A stretch of DNA of 64,000 nt from Siphonodentalium dalli (lineage: Eukaryota > Mollusca > Scaphopoda > Gadilida > Siphonodentaliidae). The DNA is taken from positions 57,612,420 through 57,676,419 of the forward strand of contig CP136062.1 in NCBI GenBank assembly GCA_032622095.1, read 5' to 3'. Positions 60,301-63,860 of this stretch are shown here, piece after piece. The notes beneath the pieces were generated by a model that had not been told where the DNA came from, did no database searches, and was given only the letters and a program-made list of their open reading frames with translations. The position numbers and the translations under genes are program-made. Position 1 is the first letter of the stretch. The number at the start of each line of letters is the position of its first letter.

Positions 60301-61365
60301 GTCAACAATGCAACCCCAGCTCTCAAACCGATGATCTGTCAACCATGCGACCCCAACTCTCAAACCGATGATCTGTCAACCATGCGACCCCAACTCTCAA
60401 ACCGATAATCTGTCAACCATGCAACCCCAACTCTCAAACCGATAATCTGTCAAACCAGTCCAAGCCTTGAAATAGGGTGTCTGTCATTTGAAGAATGAGG
60501 TCCCCAGAGGGTGAATTTAGTGATACTACCCCGCATAGCGGGCTAGCATCACCAAATTCACCCTCTGCGGCCTCTGGGGACCTCATTCTGCTTACATCTT
60601 AGCAGAATGAGGTTCCCAGAGAGTGAATTTGGTGATGCTAGCCCGCTATGCGGGGTAGCATCACTAAATTCACCCTCTGGGGACCTCATTCTTCAAATGA
60701 CAGACACCCTATTTCAAGGCTTGGTCCAGTCATTGTTATGTTTTCATTGAATACGGGAAATTATAAATTTTGTTGGTTCCAACAATTAATTTTAATGTCA
60801 AGGGCACCAGACAGGAAGTTGTGCGGTTTCGATAAAAATTCGATCTTAATCCAGACCTGGACACATAAAAAAGGCAGGTGCTTGAAGTTCGCGTTCTTTC
60901 GTAACAAGTTATTAGCGAAGGATAGAGAGCAATTACATAACTTTTCAAGGAAGGAAACATAATTCCATAACCTTTTCAAACCAAACCAAACTCAGAGGGA
61001 ACCATTTTCTCCAGGACGTTTTCATACTACCCCCAAAAATGTGCTATTTTCCAGAGCTGGAATCGTAATTTTTCAATTACATGACTTTTCCAGGATACCA
61101 GACTGACGTACAAACCCTGTAACAAGCGAGTGAATCTAACCTTTATTATGGTTGGAGGAGTCGTGTCGATTGTGATGCTAGACGCCTCCTCAGTTGTAGA
61201 GAGCAGAGCGTTGTTGATGGCAGTCACAGTGAGTATATATCGGGATCCACTCGACAGCGTAATGTCAGTGATATCGACGTGCTGCAGGCCCGCACTGTTA
61301 ATTTCTCTATAAGCTGATCCATCTGGCCAATATTTAACTTTCCGTCCGCCCATCACTTTCATTAC
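21045..61365 (-). CDS. Large multi-module type I membrane protein, 3' part of the gene (15 exons, 5' end outside window)
   Basis: Joined exons (transcript order): 61141-61365, 59116-59443, 57149-57595, 52563-52937, 50435-50720, 45321-46696, 42109-43941, 41355-41651, 38256-38348, 33613-33757, 31226-31455, 30154-30239, 27037-28148, 24609-24908, 21045-21318. All introns are GT-AG, phases match at all 14 junctions, and the 7407 nt give 2468 codons plus TAA. Order in the product: about eleven FN3-like modules (residues 1-1620) with recurring YxVxxGT and YxVTVxAxNxxG motifs and TTPPT linkers; an unclassified region (1620-1907); RQKR at 1920-1923; cadherin-like beta domains (about 1945-2165); an EGF-like pair (2173-2240); a transmembrane helix (2245-2266); a tail (2267-2468). 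From this architecture I infer a cell-surface adhesion or receptor protein. The first visible exon begins at an acceptor, so the signal peptide lies upstream. No orthologue recognised; function unknown. Confidence 0.87.
21347..21828. mobile_element. TTAA-flanked element with GGGCCC ends
   Basis: 482 bp. Left TTAA-GGGCCCACTTAATTTTCG, right CCTGAAAATTGAATGGGCCT-TTAA. It begins 28 bp upstream of the exon 15 acceptor, in intron 14-15. Confidence 0.7.
22298..22470. mobile_element. hAT-like element, left part
   Basis: Begins TAGGGTTGCCTCGACTATGA and follows the nested element at 35695 through the GGTAAACAAGTGATAAAGGC stretch, then diverges. Intron 14-15. Confidence 0.6.
22952..23343. mobile_element. 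TTAA miniature element, family A
   Basis: 392 bp between TTAA at 22948-22951 and 23344-23347, very close to the copy at 16530-16919. Confidence 0.85.
23460..24170. repeat. Degenerate dispersed repeat with GTGCACAGGTTCCCATGT blocks
   Basis: Five loose units with GCAGGTGCACAGGTTCCCAT, GATAACTCCACAAAAA and GAAAAACTCCGGACAAA, ending GGACGGACGGACGAGC and a poly-C run. This resembles a repeat type widespread in molluscs; the ORFs in it are shadows. Intron 14-15. Confidence 0.65.
24382..24605. mobile_element. Palindromic TA element abutting the exon 14 donor
   Basis: 224 bp of near-perfect inverted arms (AGAGCTTTCCGATGAATGGC core). The TA next to its right end (24606-24607) provides the T and A of the minus-strand donor GTA of exon 14, and the donor bases CAG after it are the element terminus. 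Confidence 0.88.
24609..24908 (-). CDS. Exon 14: cytoplasmic tail
   Basis: 300 nt; acceptor TTTGGTTTTCAG/TTTGA, donor GCAAG/GTACAG; phase 2 on both sides. Residues 2278-2378. The tail is hydrophilic, with an acidic Ser/Asp run at 2290-2307 (DNDSTASDDEV and onward), the kind of sequence casein kinase 2 favours, then Lys-rich sequence. The donor GT overlaps the TA target site of a palindromic miniature element (24382-24605), so intron bases from +4 onward belong to the element. Confidence 0.87.
24910..25660. other. Intron 13-14, unannotated part
   Basis: Upstream of exon 14. No repeat or frame worth naming apart from the 34-bp satellite that follows at 25666. Confidence 0.6.
25666..25903. repeat. 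34-bp tandem repeat, seven units
   Basis: Units GGGGCCTATAATTACTTCTA followed by TACTTATTACTCGA, nearly identical to each other, so recently expanded. Intron 13-14. Confidence 0.92.
26403..26508. mobile_element. Palindromic TA element, left half
   Basis: Starts TA-CAGTAATGCCCTAAATAAT and breaks off after the GGAGAGCTTTCAGATGAA core; no right arm. Intron 13-14. Confidence 0.75.
26744..26957. mobile_element. Palindromic TA element
   Basis: 214 bp of full-length inverted arms, TA on the left and CA on the right. It lies 79 bp downstream of the exon 13 donor, in intron 13-14. Confidence 0.85.
27037..28148 (-). CDS. Exon 13: furin-type site, cadherin-like domains, EGF-like pair, transmembrane helix
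   Basis: 1112 nt; acceptor TTTCATTTTAG/GTTTG, donor ATCCA/GTAAGT; phase 0 in, phase 2 out. Residues 1908-2278. RQKR/E at 1920-1923 fits the furin consensus RxKR. NTPPV begins a cadherin-like or VCBS-like beta domain with the hallmark DFFGNDAF (2007-2014) and closing VNDEPV; a second similar stretch has VDYDLDV and HDQDEW, possible calcium-binding acidic motifs. An EGF-like domain spans 2173-2213 (CLCYHGYEGELCE). A second EGF begins INECDPDNC but shows only four cysteines. The helix WQVALIVLSLLALLISLGVI (from 2245) is followed by basic RYRQRLRR, as expected for type I topology. Confidence 0.92.
28278..28400. mobile_element. Fragment of the GTACTCAATCCGATC element
   Basis: Left end TTAA-AGGTACTCAATCCGATCA and the ATTCGAGTCGAGGAACC block are present. 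The right half is missing. It lies in intron 12-13. Confidence 0.6.
28447..29083. mobile_element. TTAA-flanked element with GGCCCA ends, interrupted by a TA element
   Basis: Left TTAA-AGGCCCAATTAAATTTCG, right AAATGGACCA-TTAA. The interior AAGAGAATGCTCCAAAACAT stretch aligns with 21420. The palindromic TA element 28508-28702 is inserted in it. Intron 12-13. Confidence 0.7.
28508..28702. mobile_element. Palindromic TA element, nested
   Basis: 195 bp with TA on both sides, inserted in the GGCCCA element (28447-29083). Confidence 0.85.
29088..30040. other. Intron 12-13, remnants
   Basis: Holds a broken ATGGTCGACTCGAATATATAAG arm of the TTAA-element palindrome (29359) and a GAGATTCGACGAGAATCACC motif repeated in inverted form nearby (29686-29790). 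Nothing coding. Confidence 0.5.
30043..30113 (-). pseudogene. Dead tandem copy of exon 12
   Basis: The stretch repeats most of exon 12 at an offset of 111 bp: the CAGCTTCATGACGACTACGA part aligns closely with exon 12, including the CAAAG at the exon end. The next bases are GAAGCC instead of GTAGCC, so the donor GT is lost. The 5' end of the exon and its acceptor also differ. Probably a non-functional exon duplication. Confidence 0.7.
30154..30239 (-). CDS. Exon 12: short exon with helical look
   Basis: 86 nt; acceptor ATTCTATTTCAG/ATGAA, donor CAAAG/GTAGCC; phase 1 in, phase 0 out. Residues 1879-1907 (EQNWKHVGEMCDRLHDDYD and onward). A diverged tandem copy without a donor lies just downstream (30043-30113). 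Confidence 0.82.
30278..30530. mobile_element. TTAA miniature element, family B
   Basis: Left CCCTTTCATGACGGGAGC preceded by TTTA, right GAAGGG-TTAA. Interior palindromes with a CTCCCATAGGGAGCC centre. It lies 38 bp upstream of the exon 12 acceptor. Confidence 0.72.
30743..30994. mobile_element. Palindromic TA element with duplicated centre
   Basis: 252 bp; the segment GGAAATATGGCTTGTTGCCA to GGAAAGCTCTCAC is present twice in the left arm. TA flanks. Intron 11-12. Confidence 0.85.
31226..31455 (-). CDS. Exon 11: extracellular exon
   Basis: 230 nt; acceptor ATGTTTTGCAG/ATTAT; the donor chosen is CCATG/GTGATA because it alone gives phase 1 for exon 12. Residues 1802-1879, with VMWDRSKLNYHVDYESW and TTCQFH. 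Reading through the donor meets a stop 8 codons later. Domain not recognised. Confidence 0.8.
31519..31621. mobile_element. Palindromic TA element, left half
   Basis: Begins TA-CAGTAATGCCCCAAATAAT and stops at GGAAAGCTGTC. It lies 63 bp upstream of the exon 11 acceptor. Confidence 0.78.
31686..31793. mobile_element. Palindromic TA element, left half
   Basis: Second half-element in the same intron, TA-CAGTAATGCCCTAATTAAT to GGAAAGCTCTCGG, same orientation as 31519-31621. Confidence 0.78.
32510..33262. mobile_element. hAT-like element, left two-thirds
   Basis: Begins TAGTGTTGCAATGACTATTA and aligns patchily with 35695-36520, including TTGAGCTTCTGTGGGGGTGA and AATTCTTTGAAGATGACTGC. The right terminus is missing. 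Intron 10-11. The short ORFs here are not conserved genes as far as I can see. Confidence 0.6.
33613..33757 (-). CDS. Exon 10: short extracellular exon with tandem-duplicated acceptor
   Basis: 145 nt; acceptor ATTTATTTTAG/CTTCG, donor GGAAG/GTAAAT; phase 1 in, phase 2 out. Residues 1754-1802 (SGSFLIGLLTEDDMSQEYG and onward). The acceptor and the first exon bases are repeated twice more, at 33800 and 33840. Using either upstream copy would soon bring in a stop. Confidence 0.83.
33718..33848. repeat. 40-41-bp repeat duplicating the exon 10 acceptor
   Basis: Three units of AATCAGAAACGAGCCACTCG plus AAGCTAAAAT. The first includes the first bases and acceptor of exon 10. Plus-strand CT acceptor positions are 33758, 33799 and 33839. 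Confidence 0.85.
33850..34215. repeat. Tandem repeat of about 165-bp units
   Basis: Two full units and a part, each with GAGTTATCGCGCTAACGGTG, AAACTAAGACCCATAACTCC and CTCATATACCAAATATTGTT. Related to 13070-13560. Lies just upstream of exon 10 in intron 9-10. Confidence 0.8.
35517..36724. mobile_element. Palindromic TA element inserted in the hAT pseudogene, itself carrying a hAT element
   Basis: Arms TA-CAGTAATGCTCTAATTAAT (left) and ATTAGAGCATTACTG-TA (right) are separated by the hAT-like element 35695-36680. The outer TA flanks interrupt the transposase pseudogene between QNQALGPL and the later frames. Three layers of insertion. Confidence 0.85.
35695..36680. mobile_element. hAT-like non-autonomous element, nested (TTAGGGTTGCCACGA ends)
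   Basis: Ends TTAGGGTTGCCACGACTAT and its near-inverse (ATAATCGTGGCAAGCCTAA). Flanks AATTCTGC and AATTTCTGC fit an 8-bp duplication with one added T. Subterminal CGACTAATCG / AGTCGATTAATCG repeats. Partial copies lie at 22298 and 32510. Confidence 0.72.
38256..38348 (-). CDS. Exon 9: short extracellular exon
   Basis: 93 nt; acceptor CTTTTCTCAG/GTGAT, donor GCTGCAG/GTAAAA, phase 1 on both sides. Residues 1723-1754 (DEHQMISFTNLSEV and onward). No separate domain; it is accepted because its phase fits both neighbours and both splice sites are good. Confidence 0.82.
38349..40060. other. Intron 8-9, left part
   Basis: Contains a duplicated poly-G/poly-C segment (38515-38575 and about 38660-38722, with GAGATACCCAGGAATGGG), the inverted pair at 38955-39616, and otherwise nothing coding. 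Confidence 0.55.
38955..39616. repeat. Inverted repeat pair 570 bp apart
   Basis: Arms of about 46 bp (CTGATTAAAATCATACTCAG and onward) at 38955-39000 and 39571-39616. The interior is unrelated between arms; possibly ends of a degraded DNA transposon. Intron 8-9. Confidence 0.55.
40066..40171. mobile_element. Palindromic TA element, left half
   Basis: Starts TA-CAGTAATGCCCTAAATAAT and ends near GGAAAGCTCTC. Intron 8-9. Confidence 0.75.
40730..40943. mobile_element. Palindromic TA element, full length, diverged
   Basis: 214 bp, TA flanks, ends CAGTAATTCCCAAAGTAATT and inverse. The left arm has more substitutions than the right, so it is older than most copies. Intron 8-9. Confidence 0.83.
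41074..41222. mobile_element. Palindromic TA element, centre deleted
   Basis: 149 bp, CA on the left and TA on the right. The AGAGCTTTCC core is lost. It lies 130 bp from the exon 8 donor. Confidence 0.82.
41355..41651 (-). CDS. Exon 8: unclassified extracellular region
   Basis: 297 nt; acceptor TTTTCTTCAG/AGATG, donor GAAAC/GTAAGT, phase 1 on both sides. Residues 1624-1723. No domain recognised. It has several N-glycosylation sites (NMTIS, NESSANVS) and two cysteines (GRCLE, PLCVK). It continues the frame from the last FN3-like module directly (DVTFFE / MSVSALPGD). Confidence 0.84.
42109..43941 (-). CDS. Exon 7: largest exon, FN3-like modules flanking an unclassified insert and a Cys knot
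   Basis: 1833 nt; acceptor CATCCAACCAG/GTGAT, donor TTTTTTG/GTAAGT, phase 1 on both sides. Residues 1013-1624. It starts with EYILTVEAINGAG, the end strand of a module. It then has about 300 residues without the module signature (motifs GLTFRGW and WYALLWSKDG), a compact Cys cluster YCLPCTDGCVKPCSSSC at about 1391-1407, and a final module (FYVKAGTSPG and TYYITVEAENSPG). The insert may be a separate beta-sandwich domain; I cannot assign it. Confidence 0.9.
44031..44188. repeat. 160-bp palindrome
   Basis: TATACAATGTTGTGTACAGT to its inverse, with arms running on through CCAGGTTGTGGTGAAAAGTC and a loop near CACACGCAGTGT. Probably a foldback element. Intron 6-7. Confidence 0.8.
44742..44874. mobile_element. 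Palindromic TA element, right arm deleted, in a local duplication
   Basis: The left arm is complete; the right arm is reduced to AGTCGATTAATTAGAGCATTACTG. The element and its flank TACTTAGTAATAAGGTTAAT recur at 45173-45316. Confidence 0.82.
45173..45296. mobile_element. Palindromic TA element 24 bp from the exon 6 donor
   Basis: Same deletion form as 44742-44874, followed by the same TACTTAGTAATAAGGTTAAT flank and then the exon 6 donor (AC on the plus strand at 45319-45320). Confidence 0.82.
45321..46696 (-). CDS. Exon 6: large exon with about four FN3-like modules
   Basis: 1376 nt; acceptor TTTTCTCTAG/CTATG, donor TTAAGAG/GTAGAT; phase 2 in, phase 1 out. Residues 554-1013. It opens with YEVGVGT and carries two more such strands (YSVAIGT, YSVGIST), each followed by an end strand (TYYITVRAYSEAG, TYFVTVVAHDDSG) and once by GITVDTTPPTI. 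Several N-x-S/T sites are visible. A palindromic miniature element ends about 24 bp from the donor, and that element plus the intron head is duplicated 430 bp further down. Confidence 0.88.
46801..46837. mobile_element. Minimal 37-bp TTAA element, family C ends
   Basis: Between two TTAA tetramers (46797-46800, 46838-46841) lies only CCCTTTCAGTGCCAAGTCCG plus a short right end GAATTGAAAGGG. It has family C ends with no interior and lies in intron 5-6. Confidence 0.6.
47050..47590. repeat. Degenerate tandem repeat with GACAAAACCTGCACTATATG blocks
   Basis: Two clear units (47288 and 47457) share AACCTGCACTATATGGAGAT and TGGTCTACTGGCAT, with older ones to the left. The overlapping ORFs on both strands follow the repeat. 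Intron 5-6. Confidence 0.65.
47618..47775. mobile_element. Palindromic TA element, left end missing
   Basis: From GGATTTATTCGGAAATATGG to AATTAGGGCATTACTG-TA with the full hairpin core; the first 50 bp of the left arm are absent. Intron 5-6. Confidence 0.8.
47776..48825. other. Intron 5-6, unassigned
   Basis: A 123-codon plus-strand frame at 47942 is Phe/Leu/Ser-rich with no recognisable domain and poor coding character; it may be the remains of a mobile element. Not called as a gene. Confidence 0.45.
48826..49028. mobile_element. Palindromic TA element
   Basis: 203 bp with TA on both sides and diverged arms (CATGAAAGCTCTCAGTGAG core). Intron 5-6. Confidence 0.82.
49318..49512. mobile_element. 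Palindromic TA element
   Basis: 195 bp; TA flanks; the right end reads CATTACAG in place of CATTACTG. Intron 5-6. Confidence 0.82.
49799..50168. mobile_element. TTAA miniature element, family D
   Basis: 370 bp from CCCTTTGGCGAGTAGAACG to CTCCAAAGGG with TTAA on both sides. The left end holds three copies of a GAGTAGAACGACATATATG unit. It lies in intron 5-6, about 270 bp upstream of the exon 5 donor. Confidence 0.75.
50435..50720 (-). CDS. Exon 5: FN3-like module
   Basis: 286 nt; acceptor CTTAATCTTCCAG/TTGGG, donor ACAAC/GTGAGT; enters in phase 1 and leaves in phase 2. Residues 459-554. It contains QIYISLKLKNILG and VDKSPPGTGDV, again the module-closing linker, then a short beta-rich stretch ending PESPVTT. 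Confidence 0.86.
51370..51606. mobile_element. Palindromic TA element with partly repeated centre
   Basis: 237 bp with TA flanks. The centre shows two AGAGCTTTC blocks (CGATGCC and TGATGAA forms). Intron 4-5. Confidence 0.82.
51607..52560. other. Intron 4-5, unassigned
   Basis: A+T-rich; no repeat family or frame recognised. Confidence 0.6.
52563..52937 (-). CDS. Exon 4: FN3-like module
   Basis: 375 nt; acceptor TTACTTATTCAG/GTGGA, donor AAAAG/GTATTA, phase 1 on both sides. Residues 334-459. The motif TVFVNTLAQDKAGNIE is followed by SSDSTLPSLTDV, a diverged form of the PP linker. Four cysteines lie in the last third. A palindromic miniature element starts only about 24 bp upstream of the acceptor. 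Confidence 0.87.
52962..53174. mobile_element. Palindromic TA element next to the exon 4 acceptor
   Basis: 213 bp with TA flanks. Its left end is 24 bp into the intron from the exon 4 acceptor AG, so the branch-point region of that intron probably lies in or next to the element. Confidence 0.84.
53556..54953. mobile_element. 1.4-kb TA-flanked element with CCGTACTGACCCG ends
   Basis: Left TA-CCGTACTGACCCG, right CGGGTCAGTACGG-TA, an exact 13-bp inverted repeat. The subterminal GTGTTTAAGCCCACC is inverted or direct near both ends. No transposase frame seen. Intron 3-4. Confidence 0.7.
55000..55490. repeat. Degenerate repeat with AAAATCCAAGATGGCTG blocks
   Basis: Three units contain ATCCAAGATGGCTGTCGG, GGCTCCCATCTAGAGGT and AAGTTTGGTGA. 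Intron 3-4. No coding signal. Confidence 0.65.
55714..56987. mobile_element. Long TTAA element, family D ends, with central palindrome
   Basis: 1274 bp from TCCTTTGGTGGGTAGAAC to CACACCAAAGGG, with TTAA at both sides. Near its left end is a near-perfect palindrome (55849-55984) built on GCAGCTGAATAAAGAATTTA arms. No transposase frame seen; the 107-residue ORF at 56284-56607 matches nothing I know. It lies in intron 3-4. Confidence 0.6.
57149..57595 (-). CDS. Exon 3: FN3-like module plus start of the next
   Basis: 447 nt; acceptor TTGTATTGTAG/GAACT, donor TCAG/GTTAGT, phase 1 on both sides. Residues 185-334. It contains YDWGIGHE, KLYFSSVRARTGHDC and the linker FTADITPPTLSFSY, then an acidic, Tyr-containing stretch that leads into the next module. 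Two cysteines (in SKACN and HDCHE) may pair. Confidence 0.87.
57620..57701. mobile_element. TTAA miniature element, family E, short
   Basis: 82 bp from TCCTTTCTTTACTAAATGG to GTAAAGAAAAGG between TTAA tetramers, just upstream of exon 3. A related right end (TAGTAAAGAAACTGTTAAT) is seen near 30018-30036. Confidence 0.65.
58059..59033. mobile_element. Palindromic TA element interrupted by a hAT element
   Basis: Left arm TA-CAGTAATGCCCTAAAAAAT, right arm TTAGGGCATTACTG-TA. The right arm is split at AATGGCAA by the element 58190-58942. Intron 2-3. Confidence 0.88.
58190..58942. mobile_element. hAT-like non-autonomous element, nested (CAGCGTTCGC ends)
   Basis: 753 bp; ends CAGCGTTCGCACTG and CAGCGCGAACACTG are imperfect inverted repeats. 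Exact 8-bp duplication AATGGCAA at 58182-58189 and 58943-58950, taken from the host palindromic element. No transposase frame. Confidence 0.85.
59116..59443 (-). CDS. Exon 2: FN3-like module
   Basis: 328 nt; enters in phase 0 at acceptor TATTGCAG/GTTTTC and leaves in phase 1 at donor CCAG/GTTAGT. Residues 76-185. It carries the module signature DAESGI..ILIGVGS near the start and EYWVSVKAMNGAG near the end. The acceptor and first exon bases are repeated several times at 41-bp spacing in the upstream intron (59434-59710). Confidence 0.87.
59434..59710. repeat. 41-bp repeat duplicating the exon 2 acceptor
   Basis: About six units of CCAATGAAAACCTGCAATAC plus 21 more bases. The first includes the start of exon 2. 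Acceptor CT positions recur at 59444, 59485, 59526, 59566 and 59607; a further copy is mutated to CG, and another CT is at 59701. Confidence 0.85.
60270..60458. repeat. 37-bp tandem repeat, about five units
   Basis: Units CTCTCAAACCGATGATCTGT followed by CAACCATGCAACCCCAA, with few changes. Intron 1-2, directly left of a hAT foldback element. Confidence 0.85.
60461..60723. mobile_element. hAT-like foldback element (CAAGCC ends), short variant
   Basis: 263 bp from CAAGCCTTGAAATAGGGTG to its inverted copy. The flanks AACCAGTC and GTCCAGTC match at 6 of 8 bases, so this is an older insertion. It lies in intron 1-2 of the receptor gene and has two hairpins of the GAGGTCCCCAGAGGGTGAAT type. Confidence 0.8.
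61141..61365 (-). CDS. Exon 1 of those visible: FN3-like module end
   Basis: 225 nt, phase 0 at both ends. The acceptor is CCCTTATTACAG and the donor is AAG/GTTAGA. It encodes residues 1-75: the strand motif RYILTVTAIN, then SSITIDTTPPTII, the linker that closes each module of this protein. Upstream exons must exist, but the 2.6 kb to the window edge hold only Helitron-like and other repeats. Confidence 0.85.
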
Positions 61366-61506
61366 CTGTAATAAGGGTTGTATCACAATATAAGTCCGAG
61401 ATATGCATCTGGGCCATAATTTCAAAAACAATTAATAAAATCCCAATTTCAAGACTACTAGCTATTTAGTGAATAAAATAGAGATAAAACTTAAGACTTG
61501 GTATTA

Positions 61507-62483
61507 TCTCATATATATTTTGAAGACCTCTGTCTGTCTGTTTGTCTGTCATTTATACAAATCTACGATTCTCGACCGATCGGGACGAAACTTGGTACGT
61601 GTGTGTAGTTTGACCAGGCGGTGGACGTTGTCGTATTGGCGAGCCCAAGCGGCGCCCGCTTCGCGCATGCGCAGACGAGATCTCGGAAACGGGTGGAGCT
61701 ATCGACTTGAAATTTGCTATGTGAATGTATCTTGCCCCGGATACGAATTTTATCGGGTCGCCGAGCCTGTGCGACGCCAGCTTCGCGCATGCGCAGACGA
61801 GATCTCGGAAACGGGTGGAGCTATCGACTTGAAATTTGCTATGTGAATGTATCTTGCCCCGGATACGAATTTTATCGGGTCGCCGAGCCCGTGCGACGCC
61901 AGCTTCGCGCATGCGCAGACCAGATCTCAGAAACGGGTAGAGCTATCGACTTGAAATTTGGTTTTTGAATAGCCCGGACAACGTCGCCCGGCCCGTGCGG
62001 CGCCCGCTTCGCGCATGCGCAGACGAGATCTCGGAAATGGGTGGAGCTATCGACTTGAAATTTGGTATGTGAATGTATCTTGCCCCGGATACAAATTTTA
62101 TCGGGTCGCCGAGCCCGTGCGACGCCAGCTTCGCGCATGCGCAGACGAGATCTCGGAAACGGGTAGAGCTATCGACTTGAAATTTGGTATGTGAATGTAT
62201 CTTGCCCCGGATACAAATTTTATCGGGTCGCCGAGCCCGTGCGATGCCAGCTTCGCGCATGCACAGACGAGATCTCGGAAACGGGTGGAGCTATCGACTT
62301 GAAATTTGGTATGTGAATGTATCTTGCCCCGGATACGAATTTTATCGGGTCGCCGAGCCAGTGCGACGCCAGCTTCGCGCATGCGCCTACCAGATCTCGG
62401 AAACGGGTAGAGCTATCGACTTGAAATTTGGTTTTTGAATAGCCCGGATGAATAGCCCGGACAACGTCGGGCTCATCGGCTAG
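61507..62483 (+). mobile_element. Helitron-like non-autonomous element with 122-bp minisatellite, copy 1
   Basis: It begins TCTCATATATATTTTG directly after an A and ends with a GC hairpin (GCCCGGACAACGTCGGGC) 7 bp before CTAG, directly before a T. That matches the Helitron pattern A/TC...hairpin...CTRR/T. Between lies a Helentron-like minisatellite of 122-bp units (about seven, marked by CGCATGCGCAGAC). At about 61964-62005 a terminal TTGAATAGCCCGGACAACG runs straight into a first-type unit, so this copy is itself a fusion of two elements. No coding capacity; the many ORFs here are minisatellite artefacts. Confidence 0.75.
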
Positions 62484-63115
62484 TCTCATATATATTTTGA
62501 AGACCTATGTTTGTCTGTTTGTTTGTACGTTTGTTTGTCTGTCATTTATACAAATCTACGATTCTCGACCGATTGGGACGAAACTTGGTACGTGTGTGTA
62601 GTTTGACCAGGCGGTCGACGTTGTCATATTGGCGAGCCCGTGCGGCGCCCGCTTCGAGCATGCGCAGACGAGATCTCGGAAACGGGTGGAGCTATCGACT
62701 TGAAATTTGGCATGTGAATGTATCTTGCCCCGGATAGGAAATTTATCGGGTCGCCTAGCCCGTGCGACGCCAGCTTCGCGCATGCGCAGACGAGATCTCG
62801 GAAATGGGTGGAGCTATCGACTTGAAATTTGCTATGTGAATGTATCTTGCCCCGGATACGAATTTTATCGGGTTGCCGAGCCCGTGCGACGCCAGCTTTG
62901 CACATGCGCAGACGAGATCTCGGAAACGGGTGGAGCTATCGACTTGAAATTTGCTATGTGAATATATCTTGCCCCGGATACAAATTTTATCGGGTCGCCG
63001 AGCCCGTGCGACGCCAGCTTCGCGCATGCGCAGACCAGATCTCAGAAACGGGTGGAGCTATCGACTTGAAATTTGGTTTTTGAATAGCCCGGACAACGTC
63101 GGGCTCATCGGCTAG
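62484..63115 (+). mobile_element. Helitron-like non-autonomous element, copy 2, head to tail with copy 1
   Basis: It starts TCTCATATATATTTTG immediately after the CTAG end of copy 1, has four 122-bp units, and ends with the same hairpin and CTAG before a T. Zero-gap head-to-tail joining is what rolling-circle concatemers or insertion into the target T of a resident copy would give. Confidence 0.75.
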
Positions 63116-63353
63116 TTTATATATAAAGGCATAATAAAGTGGTTTATTATGATCGTAAGATCATGGTAAATCTATATTTAAAATACAATTAAGGCTACTA
63201 ACAAGAAAGAGTTGTCCTTGGTATACTTTTGGTATGCTAAAAACGTTTTCACATGGATTTATATTATAAAAATAGCTCCTAAAACTGTCCCGCAGAAGAG
63301 ACAAGAAATTCTAATTGGGCCTAACCCATGACTTAAGATATCTGTGCACACAT

Positions 63354-63805
63354 CAAGCCTGAGTTTAGTGTGCCTGTCATTTGCAGAATGAGGTCCCCAG
63401 AGGGTGAATTTAGTGATGCTATCCCGCATCACGGGCTAGCATCACCAAATTCACCCTCTGGGCACCTCATCTGCTTAGGCCTCATCTTCTCTAGAAGGTC
63501 TTTATTATCTAATTTCTATGGAAACTTAGTTTCTATTTTTTTTAGTTTAGTTTCTCTTTTTCCCCAAATTGGCAGATGACACATTGCATAATTGAGGTTC
63601 CCAATGGGTGTACTGTACATCACAATATTCACAATTTGGGAACTTCAATCTGAGTCTATGTTTCCCATAGCAGATGATGCCATGCAGAATGAGGTCCCCA
63701 GAGGGCGAATTTGGTGACGCTAGCCCACAATGCGGGATAGCATCACTAAATTCACCCTCTGGGGACCTCGTTATGCAAATAACATGCACACTAAACTCAG
63801 GCTTG
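63354..63805. mobile_element. hAT-like foldback element (CAAGCCTG ends), intact
   Basis: 452 bp with ends CAAGCCTGAGTTTAGTGTG and its inverse, and an exact 8-bp duplication GCACACAT (63346-63353, 63806-63813). Two long hairpins inside. No coding capacity. Confidence 0.88.
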
Positions 63806-63860
63806 GCACACATACACCAAGATAAACATTTCCAAATAAACTAAGGAGAATAACTTTTAA

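Noticed and set aside
60270-60458. Regular repeat that might suggest a CRISPR array
   Set aside because: Units are contiguous with no spacers and the sequence is eukaryotic; a minisatellite.
61469-63083. Many overlapping ORFs with repeated RRRDLGNGWSYRL or KIHSHTKFQVDSS peptides
   Set aside because: Frames of the 122-bp minisatellite in the Helitron-like elements, open on both strands; no start context or domain.
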